Positions 1 through 7,813 of a stretch of 57,502 nucleotides of DNA are shown piece after piece; the first letter of the stretch is position 1; the number at the start of each line of letters is the position of its first letter. Origin of the DNA: Actinomycetes bacterium (GTDB lineage Bacteria > Actinomycetota > Acidimicrobiia > Acidimicrobiales > JAKAVM01); NCBI GenBank assembly GCA_021827485.1, contig JAKAVM010000072.1, forward strand, positions 1 to 57,502. The letters are read 5' to 3'. The notes under the pieces are model-generated. The model made no database searches. It was not told the DNA's origin and was given only the letters and a program-made list of their open reading frames with translations. Both the position numbers and the translations under genes were made by a program.

Positions 1-126
1 GGAGAAACAACCGATGTTGCTCGTCTAAGTCCACCTAAAGTGGCAGCGAGAACTTCTTCAAGTGGAGGCAGCGTAAGTTGTCGCCACCGAGGGAATCCCA
101 CGACTTTAGTCGTTGGGAGGAGGTCA
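1..126 (+). mobile_element. Right-end remnant of an IS200/IS605-type (TnpB) element
   Basis: The hairpin at 97-117 (CCCACGAC, loop TTTA, then GTCGTTGGG with one bulged T), followed by GGAGGAGGTCAA, has the form usual for the right end of IS605/IS1341 elements just after tnpB. Upstream, GTGGC (40-44) can pair with GCCAC (83-87), and ACTT-CTTC-AAGT (52-63) forms an inner hairpin. That suits the structured 3' part of a TnpB-associated (omega/reRNA) RNA. Immediately downstream begins an antitoxin gene lacking its N-terminus, so the boundary lies near 126. The rest of the element is outside the window. The call rests on remembered family consensus, not a search. Confidence 0.55.
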
Positions 127-138
127 AGAAATCCGTAG
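1..138 (+). CDS. Possible C-terminal tail of TnpB (partial, 5' end outside window)
   Basis: Frame 1 is open from the window edge to TAG at 136-138, giving 45 codons beginning GETTDVARLSPPKVAARTSS. The other two forward frames are closed early (stops at 26-28 and 34-36). Reading through the terminal hairpin of the element is common for tnpB C-terminal tails, which are poorly conserved. No zinc-finger or RuvC motif is visible in this short piece, so the identity comes only from position relative to the IS right end. It may be non-coding RNA rather than protein. Confidence 0.3.
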   Translation, partial: GETTDVARLSPPKVAARTSSSGGSVSCRHRGNPTTLVVGRRSRNP

Positions 139-433
139 ATCGGCTCACCTTGAGGAAGGTGATCTCCTTGAAGCCGAGCTAACAGCTGATGGAATCTTGC
201 TCCGCCCCCAAAAGCTGATTGATGCGGCTCAGGCATGGTTCTGGGACTCCGATTGGCAAGAGGGCGAGAGGGAAGCCGATGAGGACTTGGCGGCCCAGAG
301 AGTTGAGAGTTTCGAAACAGGAAAAGATTTACTTACCGCTCTTCGTACGGGGTTCGATCCTGCCAGGATAGTCTCAGGTAAGTGTGCCGTGGGGACTCAG
401 TCTGTCAAACCTGCTGCTTTCGCTGAAGGCTAA
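122..433 (+). pseudogene. AbrB/MazE-family antitoxin, N-terminus replaced by IS right end
   Basis: From about 125 the frame reads QEIRRSAHLEEGDLLEAELT, the middle of a SpoVT/AbrB (MazE-like) DNA-binding domain. It then continues GILLRPQK and a C-terminal half rich in Trp and Glu (AWFWDSDWQEGEREADEDLA), typical of antitoxins that pair with small toxins. The N-terminal part of the AbrB fold (the KGQVVIP-type strand) is missing. The only upstream start (TTG 113) lies inside the IS hairpin. The C-terminal 30 residues look unrelated and run over the end of the convergent PilZ gene. No toxin gene follows. The module therefore appears broken by the transposon. Confidence 0.6.
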
Positions 434-1223
434 GAACGTATCGCCGAATAAGTTCTGCATCGCGTGAGGATACTCCAGCAAAAGAAACTCCAATTTCAGT
501 ATGTTGACCGTGTAACTTTTTCCACGCTACCCACCCCTTGATCTTTACAGATTGCTCATCGAGATCGAGGGTTGTCTGGACCATGTCTGGCGGTATCGAA
601 GTGGAAGTGTCAATTACACAACGAGCACCTCCCTCGGACAGATCCAGCATAGTTGCAGATAATGCATGAGAGCCTGCTTCAATGCTGATTCCACCAGGTC
701 GCTTAACACGAGGGAAGCGGCGTCTCTCATGAACTACAACTGCAGAAGTCGGTTCGACTTTTAGAGGGGCCACGGAATTTGCTGAAGCAATTATTTCAGT
801 TCTTAGTTCATGAAGTCCAGCTTGGCTAGTCCACGTCGCCATAGCAGGATCTCCGGGGGAGGCTTCAATGTTTACAGATGTGGTTGGGGAAGATAAGAGA
901 ATATGCCCATTGAGCTTATCGTGTTCACTTACCCTTGCCCTATAGACACCGCCGTCTTTAGGTAGAACAATCACAATTTCAGTATTAACCGGAGGCCAGT
1001 CGGCTGGTCTAGCTTTATGGCGAGACCTTCCTGCATTCGAACTGATATCGTGTAACGATGATGTAGGGGCAGCATCTACAATACCCGTTGCTTGTGATTG
1101 AGACGTCACACCATCTCTTGGAGACGAGCTAGCTGGAATTGAGCCGGGGTCAGCGCTAGTTTTTGAACTTCGTTTGAAAATCACCATTATAGATGATAGC
1201 TCTACAACCGTCTCCGTGCTCAA
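405..1223 (-). CDS. PilZ-domain protein with YcgR-like N-terminal domain
   Basis: A 272-residue cytoplasmic protein predicted to bind cyclic di-GMP. The C-terminal PilZ domain (about 165-265) carries both ligand motifs: the basic RRRFPRVKR stretch (RxxxR) and DLSEGG (D/NxSxxG). Residues about 75-165 resemble the YcgR/PilZN N-terminal barrel, and residues 1-70 are Ser/Thr-rich and probably disordered. The indicated start is TTG; an ATG at 1187 (MVIFKRSSK) is an alternative. It is the last of three PilZ genes in a row on this strand, so all three may share one transcript. The output target is unknown; flagellar or pilus control is common for the family, but no such gene is nearby. Confidence 0.85.
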   Translation of the reverse strand: MSTETVVELSSIMVIFKRSSKTSADPGSIPASSSPRDGVTSQSQATGIVDAAPTSSLHDISSNAGRSRHKARPADWPPVNTEIVIVLPKDGGVYRARVSEHDKLNGHILLSSPTTSVNIEASPGDPAMATWTSQAGLHELRTEIIASANSVAPLKVEPTSAVVVHERRRFPRVKRPGGISIEAGSHALSATMLDLSEGGARCVIDTSTSIPPDMVQTTLDLDEQSVKIKGWVAWKKLHGQHTEIGVSFAGVSSRDAELIRRYVLSLQRKQQV

Positions 1224-1265
1224 AAATTAGAAATAAGACTGTAGCTCCGCCACTTAGGCAGACGT

Positions 1266-2072
1266 CTAACCAGCTTTGGCTAGTTCACGACGTACGTGAG
1301 AGCGCAGAATTTCACTGTCTTGCTTGCGCAATCTAGCAAATGTAATGCCAACTTCGATATGGCCTCCATGATGCTTACTCCAGGCAACAAGGCCTTTGAT
1401 ATCTACGGGCTTGCCGCTAAGATTCACTCTTGTTTCCAATTCATCTCTGGTGAGTTTGCCCGGAGTGATTGTGTCTACCAAGCAGCGCATGCCACGTTCG
1501 GAAATATCTACTAGCACTCCAGGAATATTCCCAGTCCGTGCATGCAAAGAAAGGTGCTGCCTTGTCTTGGCGCGATGATAACGACGCCTTTCGGTTACAA
1601 CGACGTCAGAAATTGGTTCAAGCCTCCATAACACTGGTGTGTTTGAGTGGTCTTCGTCCATGGAGAGAAATAACGTTTCCAAGTGAGCGATCCCGTTGGG
1701 GAGTACCCAGCTAAGAACTATCTTGTCGCCAGATTCAGCGACTAAAGCACTCTTGCCTTTTCCTCCCGGAGCGGATACCAAAATGAACTCTCCTGAGGTG
1801 TCATGGTCAAGAATGCGTACTGGGATTGGCAGACTCTCACCAGAAGTAGCAATCTGCACTACTCTTCCGATCTCTGGCCACCGATAATACTTAGGACGTC
1901 TGCTTGTTGGAGCATTGGACTGCAAACTACGTTGGGAAACAGGTTGCAATTTACTGGAGTAGCGTCGCGGAAGTTGTTTTGAACGGGATACGGATTTTCT
2001 ATGAGACTTTAGGCTCCAAATTGGCACAAATAAAATAATACATCTTTTGCGCACAATTGTTTTAAATAACAA
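1266..2072 (-). CDS. PilZ-domain protein with YcgR-like N-terminal domain (paralogue)
   Basis: Paralogue of the neighbouring PilZ gene with the same architecture: a basic N-terminal tail, a YcgR-like barrel (about 70-165) and a PilZ domain (about 165-265) containing ERRRYHRAKTR (RxxxR) and DISERG (DxSxxG). The end of the protein (HIEVGITFARLRKQDSEILR) matches the corresponding region of its neighbour. The upstream TTG start gives a hydrophobic beginning (RCIILFVPIW); a GTG at the VPIWSLK position is equally plausible, so the start is uncertain. It is separated by 42 bp from the next gene on the same strand. Predicted cyclic-di-GMP receptor; downstream effect unknown. Confidence 0.85.
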   Translation of the reverse strand: MLFKTIVRKRCIILFVPIWSLKSHRKSVSRSKQLPRRYSSKLQPVSQRSLQSNAPTSRRPKYYRWPEIGRVVQIATSGESLPIPVRILDHDTSGEFILVSAPGGKGKSALVAESGDKIVLSWVLPNGIAHLETLFLSMDEDHSNTPVLWRLEPISDVVVTERRRYHRAKTRQHLSLHARTGNIPGVLVDISERGMRCLVDTITPGKLTRDELETRVNLSGKPVDIKGLVAWSKHHGGHIEVGITFARLRKQDSEILRSHVRRELAKAG

Positions 2073-2123
2073 ACAATTTATTTGAAACGGAGGATCACAC
2101 CGAGAGTAGGGTTAGTTACCAGC

Positions 2124-2232
2124 TTTTCAGCGGCGACGGCCTTCAGTTGGGCTGGGGCTATTAACCATGTTTTCAGCGGCGACGGCCTTCAGTTGGGCTG
2201 GGGCTATTAACCATGTTTTCAGCGGCGACGGT
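2124..2232. repeat. 46-bp direct tandem repeat, 2.4 copies, spanning a stop codon
   Basis: Copies at 2124-2169 and 2170-2215 are identical, and a partial third (2216-2232) contains the end of the PilZ gene. The stop codon (2219-2221 on the plus strand) lies inside the repeated unit, so the extra copies are downstream, untranslated duplicates of the gene's own 3' end. Confidence 0.95.
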
Positions 2233-2701
2233 GCCCAGAGTGGCCACGATCAGCTCTTCTTTGCTCGAGCTGAATTGCGTAGACCCTTGCTCTTATTTTT
2301 TGCGCCTCTTTCTCGGTAAGCTCAATAAATTTAATCCCCATCTCAGTGGAGTTATCTTCATTTACTATCCAGCTAATCTCTCCCTTGACCTGGAGCTCTC
2401 CTTCGCCAAGGTTGACTCGCGCCCTAACAATTTCGGCTGGATCAAGTAGTTGTTCGGTTTCAAGGTGGCACCGGATGCCTCCTTCGGATAGATCAATCAT
2501 AGAAGCCTTGATGGGGTGTTCCTCGTGGCGCAGCTCAAGTTCAATGGTTTTTGCGACTCGAACATAGCGCCTCCGTTCTTGCTGATCATCCGATTCCCCC
2601 TGAGGAGGCTGTAAATTGTCGGGATTTGTTACTGAAAAGGACGGGCCAGGAAGGCCCACGGCAATATGCTTAGAACTTTCATTACCTGGTAGATCAGTCA
2701 T
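2219..2701 (-). CDS. Single-domain PilZ protein
   Basis: A 160-residue protein with a PilZ domain at about 40-145: ERRRYVRVAKT provides RxxxR and DLSEGG provides DxSxxG, so cyclic-di-GMP binding is likely. It lacks the N-terminal YcgR-like barrel of its two neighbours. The ATG start is clear. The last residues (RRADRGHSGHRRR) are basic and are followed by a 46-bp direct tandem duplication that begins five bases beyond the stop codon's 5' side and spans it. It is divergent from nusA, with 244 bp between the two starts. Confidence 0.85.
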   Translation of the reverse strand: MTDLPGNESSKHIAVGLPGPSFSVTNPDNLQPPQGESDDQQERRRYVRVAKTIELELRHEEHPIKASMIDLSEGGIRCHLETEQLLDPAEIVRARVNLGEGELQVKGEISWIVNEDNSTEMGIKFIELTEKEAQKIRARVYAIQLEQRRADRGHSGHRRR

Positions 2702-2898
2702 ATTCCAAAATTGTTAAGGCCATAGCTACAGACATTATTGCAAAAAAGCGTCATTACCGGTAGTCAATTCCAGCAGTTCCCTTGCTGATACTGTTCCCCA
2801 AAAGCGTAATTGACCCATAGCCGATTCCACTAGGCCTTTCCGTGGGGAGGTGCTATAATCTTTTCGAAGTTAATTTAAACCTACGGTGTTATTTCACT

Positions 2899-2923
2899 AC
2901 GTGGGCGAAAGCCCACGTTTTTT
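2899..2923 (+). terminator. Terminator-like hairpin in the nusA leader
   Basis: A perfect 8-bp stem (ACGTGGGC / GCCCACGT) with a GAAA loop is followed by a run of six T. It lies 23 bases before the nusA start, after a possible -10 element TATAAT at 2854-2859. It has the form of an intrinsic terminator inside the leader and could attenuate the whole operon. Similar hairpins are often found ahead of rimP in this operon, but rimP is absent here. Confidence 0.7.
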
Positions 2924-2945
2924 ATGTTTACGGAGGAGGTGAGTA

Positions 2946-4175
2946 ATGGCAAAGTCCAACTTCGATTTTATGGAAGCTTTGGCACAAATTGGACGAGATA
3001 AGGGCATAGCTGTTGATATTTTACTTGAAGCGCTGGCAAACGCCCTAGTAGTCGCATATAAGCGCATGCCTTATGCAGCAGACGAAGCTGTTGTTACCAT
3101 CGATCCGGATTCGGGTGAGATTCGAGTATATGGCCAGGAACTTGACCTAGATGGAAATGTCATTAGAGAGTGGGATGATACCCCAGATGATTTTGGACGC
3201 ATTGCTGCTCAAACTGCTAAGCAAGTAATTTTGCAGAGAATTCGCGAAGCAGAACGAGATATGAAGTACGAAGAGTACGCTGGGCGCGAAGGGGACGTAG
3301 TAACTGGCATCATCCAACAAAGTGACAATAGGTTCACATTGTTGGATTTGGGAAAGATTGAGGCACTTCTCCCTCAAGCAGAACAAGTTCCGCACGAGCG
3401 TTATGAGCACGGGTCGAGGCTCAAGGCCTACATAGTTGAGGTAAGAAAAACCTCAAAGGGTCCTCAGATTGTTGTGTCGAGAACTCATCCAGGTTTGATC
3501 AAGAGACTTTTCGAACTTGAAGTTCCGGAGATAGCTAGCGGAATAGTAGAGATCAAAGCATGCGCTAGAGAGCCTGGCCACCGTACAAAGATTGCTGTGT
3601 GGTCAAGCGATTCAAATGTAGATCCAGTAGGAGCATGTGTGGGTGCTCGTGGCGCGAGAGTTAGAATGGTAACTAACGAATTACGGGGCGAAAAAGTAGA
3701 TATTGTCCCGTTTTCGGACGACATTGGCGAATTTATAGCCCGCGCATTGCAACCTGCAAAAATAAAGGAAGTTCGTCTTGACGAAGATCAGGGTCTTGCC
3801 ACAGCTATTGTCCATGATTTCCAGCTTTCCCTTGCAATTGGCAAAGAGGGTCAGAATGCAAGATTGGCTGCACGTTTAACTGGTTGGAGAATAGATATCA
3901 AGAGTGAAGGCCAACTCAGCGAAGAAGCAGAGGGTTATTCATCTGACGATTGGGCTCAGGGGGAGTGGGTACAAGACGAATCAGGAGACATGGTTTGGAA
4001 ATCGGCTGAAGGAGGCGAGTCCTTTTCTGCTGATGAATGGTCGGCTATGACATCGCAAGCTGATAATGATGGTCAAGGAAATCAACAGGGGGAACCATCA
4101 GCGGACGATTCAAGTAGTCAATCAGAGCAGCTAGTGCAAGATGAGGATTCATCTTCCGATCTTAGAGGCCCTTGA
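2946..4175 (+). CDS. nusA: Transcription termination/antitermination factor NusA
   Basis: NusA binds RNA polymerase and nascent RNA and modulates pausing, termination and antitermination. The order is an N-terminal polymerase-binding domain (about 1-125), an S1 domain (about 130-195, GDVVTGIIQQSDNRFTLLDL), KH1 (VGARGARVRMVTNEL) and KH2 (IGKEGQNARLAARLTGWRID). A roughly 75-residue acidic Ser/Asp/Gln tail ends at residue 409. The ATG is preceded by a strong GGAGGAGGTGA ribosome site. It heads the operon: rimP, normally upstream, is missing, and infB starts 20 bp downstream. A terminator-like hairpin in the leader suggests attenuation, possibly by NusA itself. Confidence 0.97.
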   Translation: MAKSNFDFMEALAQIGRDKGIAVDILLEALANALVVAYKRMPYAADEAVVTIDPDSGEIRVYGQELDLDGNVIREWDDTPDDFGRIAAQTAKQVILQRIREAERDMKYEEYAGREGDVVTGIIQQSDNRFTLLDLGKIEALLPQAEQVPHERYEHGSRLKAYIVEVRKTSKGPQIVVSRTHPGLIKRLFELEVPEIASGIVEIKACAREPGHRTKIAVWSSDSNVDPVGACVGARGARVRMVTNELRGEKVDIVPFSDDIGEFIARALQPAKIKEVRLDEDQGLATAIVHDFQLSLAIGKEGQNARLAARLTGWRIDIKSEGQLSEEAEGYSSDDWAQGEWVQDESGDMVWKSAEGGESFSADEWSAMTSQADNDGQGNQQGEPSADDSSSQSEQLVQDEDSSSDLRGP

Positions 4176-4194
4176 GGAAGGTCAGGAGTAAAAG

Positions 4195-7100
4195 TTGGCC
4201 AAGAAGGTCAGAGTCTATGAACTCGCGCGTGAATATGGTATAACCAACAAAGAGGCATTGGACTTATGCCTGGCTCTGGGCATTGGTGTCAAGAGTCATT
4301 CTTCCAGCATTGAAGAGGCACAGGCGGATCGCGTACGCCGTAAAGCTGACGCTCAAGGATTAAAAAAGACAGAGGTTATCAGCGAGGTAAAGCTTGAGAC
4401 CGCTCCGGCAGAGGGATCAGACTCTCGTAGCCTAGCGCGCTCGACTACTCGTTCCTCGCCAAGGAAAACTATCGACGATGAAACTAGCCAAAGTCCGTCT
4501 TCGTCTCTCAAAAGCTCAAGTTCAGGAAGGCGCTCCACTAAATCGACGGATGGGAGTATTGATTTACCAACGGGCGAGCGGACGGTACGTAGCTCCAATC
4601 AAGGTTCATCAGCTAGAGGATCGACTAGGGCTGGCTCAGCTGCCGGTAAATCAATCGCATCGCAAGAGGATATAGATACGAGTGAAGCTGATGGAATTGA
4701 AGTCCCGAGTCCTCAGGATATACAAGAGGGTGCCTTTGCTAGAAAGGTTGAGCAAGCCGATGATCCTGTACGTAAGTTACTGAGGACGAGCGAAGATGAT
4801 GCCACGCAACCTGACTTATCTGGAGGGCTATCCGAAGATATCGTAGTCAAAGATGGAAAATCGGAACACGATATCCAGGGTATCGAAGCGCAAATTGAAG
4901 TTGCCGAGTCCACCCCGACGGGAAGGCCGTCTGCTCAGAATCGCCTTGCAGGTGGTACAGGACCCACCGACAAGTCCCAACCTGGGCCAAGAAGTTCAGT
5001 AGATAGGCCTCAACCTGGGCCAAGAAGTTCAGTAGATAGGCCTCAACCTGGGCCAAGAAGTTCAGTAGATAGGCCTCAACCTGGGCCAAGAAGTTCAGCA
5101 GCAGATGCGCCAAAGAGCAGGAAACCAGACGATGGCTTATCTCAACGCTCTGCCCCGGGACCTTCGCGACATCCTATGTCATCGAGCGGCAGACCTATAC
5201 CACCTCCTCCAGGGAGACCACTTTCCCCTTCAGGCAAAGCAATTCCACCTCCACCTGGGGCGAGAGGACCCCGCTCAGGAGATGCCCGCTCAGGAGATGC
5301 CCGCTCAGGAGATTTTCGTTCCGCCGGACCTAGCGGGCAGAATCGACCAAATGGCGAGCGTACAGGCACAGGTTCATATGCAATGCGGCGTTCTACAGCG
5401 GGATCTGGTGGACCCCCACGGGGACCAAGTAGTTTTACGGGGCAGGGTTCCCAAAGCTCGCCAGGATCAGCTCGGCCACCGATGCGTCCTGGATCCGTTG
5501 CTAGTTCCGGAGGGATGCCTTCGGCTCCCCCAAGAGGTTCTGGCCCACCATCACGCGGGCGACCCGGTCAGCAGCGTTCAAAGTCAAAACGTAGGCGGAG
5601 GAATATTGAAGAGCTGGAACCAACTCAGATATCCAGTGCTTATGTTCCATCTTCTGCACCAGTTCCCGAGGGTGAAATTATCGTTGAGCGAGGTACTACA
5701 GCCCAGGTATTAGGCCCTAAGTTAAATAGAACGTCTGGAGATGTCATAAGGTTCCTATTGCTCCAAGGAGAGATGATAACTGCAACCCAATCTCTGAGTG
5801 ATGAAATGATAGAGCTATTTGCCGCTGAGATTGGTGCTTCGGTGAAACTTGTCGATGCCGGTGAAGAACAAGAAGCGCTACTAGTAGCGAAGTACTTTGA
5901 CGAAGACGATGAGGAGGGGGTGAAAGTCCCAAGACCTCCGATTGTTACTGTAATGGGTCATGTTGATCACGGAAAGACAACCTTACTTGATGTAATCCGC
6001 AATGCAAGTGTGGCTCAGGGAGAAGCAGGGGGGATAACGCAGCACATAGGGGCATATCGTGTAAGCCACCATGGCAAGTCGATAACTTTTATAGATACTC
6101 CCGGCCACGAGGCCTTTACGGCAATGAGGGCGCGTGGAGCTCAAGTTACAGATGTAATTGTTCTGGTCGTGGCTGCAAATGATGGAGTAATGCCACAAAC
6201 GGTTGAAGCAATAAGCCATGCCAAAGTTGCTGGGGTACCTATCCTGGTAGCCATTACAAAGGTGGATCGCCCTGACGCTGATCCAAATCGTGTAATGCAG
6301 CAACTATCCGAACACGATCTGGTTCCAGAATCTTGGGGTGGCAATACTGTCACTATATCTGTTGCGGCCCCAAGTGGCATAGGGGTTGATGACCTACTTG
6401 AGAATATTCTGCTTATAGCTGAACTCGAAGAACTAGAAGCCGTTGAGACAGGGAGCGCAAAAGGTGTAGTCCTCGAAGCTAATTTAGATATTGGGAAAGG
6501 TCCTGTTGCAACTCTTATCGTTCAACGGGGTCAGTTACAAATGGGTGATATCGTCGTTGCTGGTCCCGCGTGGGGCAAAGTAAAAGCTCTGATTGGCGAT
6601 GGAGGTGCTTTAGTAAAGAGTGCAAGTCCGTCCGATCCAGTAGTTATCCTTGGGCTGTCTACTGTTCCGAGCCCAGGAGACGAATTTAGAGTAGTTCCGG
6701 ACCAATCCACTGCACGAGCCATTGCAGAGTCGCGCGAGCAAAGGATTAGGGCAAAGAGCCACTCTCCAATTTCCTCGCAAGCACGTAGCACTCGCTTGGA
6801 AGATCTTTTTGAACAAGTCAGTCGAGGCGAAATAGCGACACTTAATCTGATTCTCAAATCTGATGTCCACGGGTCAATGGAAGCACTGACTGATTCGTTG
6901 AAAAAATTAGAGCGAGAAGAAGTAAAAATTTCCTTCGTACATCGAGCGGTTGGGGCTATCACAGAAAATGATGTGAGCCTCGCTGCTGCATCTGGATCCA
7001 CCATAATTGGTTTTAATGTACGACCCGACCGAAGGTCACGCGACGCAGCTGAGGCGCAAAAAGTAGAGATCCGGACCTACGAAGTTGTTTACAAAGTACT

Positions 7101-7443
7101 AGAGGATATTGAAGCTGCTCTTGTAGGTATGCTCAAGCCGGAATTTGAAGAGATAGTAACGGGCGAAGCGCAGGTTCGAGAGGTCTTTAGAGTACCAAGA
7201 ATAGGCCCAGTTGCTGGTTGCTATGTTAGAAGCGGGACGATTACGCGCGGTTCAAAAGTTCGATTCTTGAGGGACGGCGTTATAATATGGAAAGGCACAA
7301 TCTCTTCCCTTAGAAGATTCAAGGACGATGTTCGTGAGGTGCAAAGCGGATTCGAATGCGGAATTGGCCTATCTGATTTTCAAGATCTCAAAGACGGCGA
7401 TCTAATCGAGACTTTCGAAGAACGAGAGATGGCGAGAAGCTAA
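4195..7443 (+). CDS. infB: Translation initiation factor IF-2
   Basis: GTPase that brings initiator tRNA to the 30S subunit and promotes 50S joining. The start is TTG ([15 protein letters not shown]), the usual IF2 N-terminal helix domain. Residues about 60-465 are a Ser/Pro/Arg/Gly linker containing two tandem repeat arrays. A second small domain is at about 490-550, the G domain at about 580-745 (G1 [10 protein letters not shown]3 DTPGHEAF), then domains II-IV to residue 1082. The G4 motif reads TKVD (T688) instead of NKxD, and the G5 region reads SVAAPSG instead of SAK-type. The protein is somewhat long for the family because of the linker. It is followed by rbfA after 4 bp. Confidence 0.97.
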   Translation: MAKKVRVYELAREYGITNKEALDLCLALGIGVKSHSSSIEEAQADRVRRKADAQGLKKTEVISEVKLETAPAEGSDSRSLARSTTRSSPRKTIDDETSQSPSSSLKSSSSGRRSTKSTDGSIDLPTGERTVRSSNQGSSARGSTRAGSAAGKSIASQEDIDTSEADGIEVPSPQDIQEGAFARKVEQADDPVRKLLRTSEDDATQPDLSGGLSEDIVVKDGKSEHDIQGIEAQIEVAESTPTGRPSAQNRLAGGTGPTDKSQPGPRSSVDRPQPGPRSSVDRPQPGPRSSVDRPQPGPRSSAADAPKSRKPDDGLSQRSAPGPSRHPMSSSGRPIPPPPGRPLSPSGKAIPPPPGARGPRSGDARSGDARSGDFRSAGPSGQNRPNGERTGTGSYAMRRSTAGSGGPPRGPSSFTGQGSQSSPGSARPPMRPGSVASSGGMPSAPPRGSGPPSRGRPGQQRSKSKRRRRNIEELEPTQISSAYVPSSAPVPEGEIIVERGTTAQVLGPKLNRTSGDVIRFLLLQGEMITATQSLSDEMIELFAAEIGASVKLVDAGEEQEALLVAKYFDEDDEEGVKVPRPPIVTVMGHVDHGKTTLLDVIRNASVAQGEAGGITQHIGAYRVSHHGKSITFIDTPGHEAFTAMRARGAQVTDVIVLVVAANDGVMPQTVEAISHAKVAGVPILVAITKVDRPDADPNRVMQQLSEHDLVPESWGGNTVTISVAAPSGIGVDDLLENILLIAELEELEAVETGSAKGVVLEANLDIGKGPVATLIVQRGQLQMGDIVVAGPAWGKVKALIGDGGALVKSASPSDPVVILGLSTVPSPGDEFRVVPDQSTARAIAESREQRIRAKSHSPISSQARSTRLEDLFEQVSRGEIATLNLILKSDVHGSMEALTDSLKKLEREEVKISFVHRAVGAITENDVSLAAASGSTIIGFNVRPDRRSRDAAEAQKVEIRTYEVVYKVLEDIEAALVGMLKPEFEEIVTGEAQVREVFRVPRIGPVAGCYVRSGTITRGSKVRFLRDGVIIWKGTISSLRRFKDDVREVQSGFECGIGLSDFQDLKDGDLIETFEEREMARS
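4978..5100. repeat. 33-bp in-frame tandem repeat in infB
   Basis: Three full copies and a 24-bp partial fourth of a 33-bp unit starting CAACCTGGGCC, encoding the 11-residue unit [11 protein letters not shown]. The copies are virtually identical at DNA level, which indicates recent expansion by slippage or unequal recombination in the disordered linker of IF-2. Confidence 0.95.
5272..5316. repeat. 15-bp in-frame tandem repeat in infB
   Basis: Three near-identical copies of a 15-bp unit (CGCTCAGGAGATGCC) encode [15 protein letters not shown] in the IF-2 linker, 170 bp after the 33-bp array. Confidence 0.9.
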
Positions 7444-7447
7444 GAGC

Positions 7448-7810
7448 ATGCGCCAGCCGACCAAACCTTATCCACGGATGGCACGAGTAAATGAGACTTT
7501 GCGGCATGCAATAGCATTAGAGCTGGAACGAATTGCAGATATTGAGAGCGAACTATCAATACTTACCGTAACCGGAGTGGAATGTGATCCCGATCTCAAG
7601 CATGCAAAGGTCTATCTGGCGGCACTTGCGCCCGATCAGCGTGAGATACTAGATACTCATCGTCAGAAGGTACAGTCGAATTTAGCCAAAAGCGTTAGGC
7701 TCAAGAGAACTCCACAACTCAGCTTTGAAGTGGACCCTGCAATCGTCAAAGGTGAAATAATAGAAAAGACTCTGCGGCAAATTGCAGAGAATCACAGGGA
7801 GAGTACCTAG
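7448..7810 (+). CDS. rbfA: Ribosome-binding factor A
   Basis: RbfA binds the 30S subunit late in assembly and helps mature the 5' end of 16S rRNA. The 120-residue protein matches the family in length, with the N-terminal ARVNETLRHAIALELERI helix and the ITVTGVECDPDLKHAKVYL-type KH core. It lies 4 bp after infB and is followed immediately by the truB frame: its TAG stop is in frame with truB, only three bases before the proposed truB start. Confidence 0.95.
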   Translation: MRQPTKPYPRMARVNETLRHAIALELERIADIESELSILTVTGVECDPDLKHAKVYLAALAPDQREILDTHRQKVQSNLAKSVRLKRTPQLSFEVDPAIVKGEIIEKTLRQIAENHREST

Positions 7811-7813
7811 ACT

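Noticed and set aside
4978-5100. Possible CRISPR-like regular repeats
   Set aside because: The units are contiguous with no spacers and encode an in-frame IF-2 linker.
5105-5713. 202-codon forward frame inside infB
   Set aside because: Lies in another frame of the repeat-rich IF-2 linker and has no family features.
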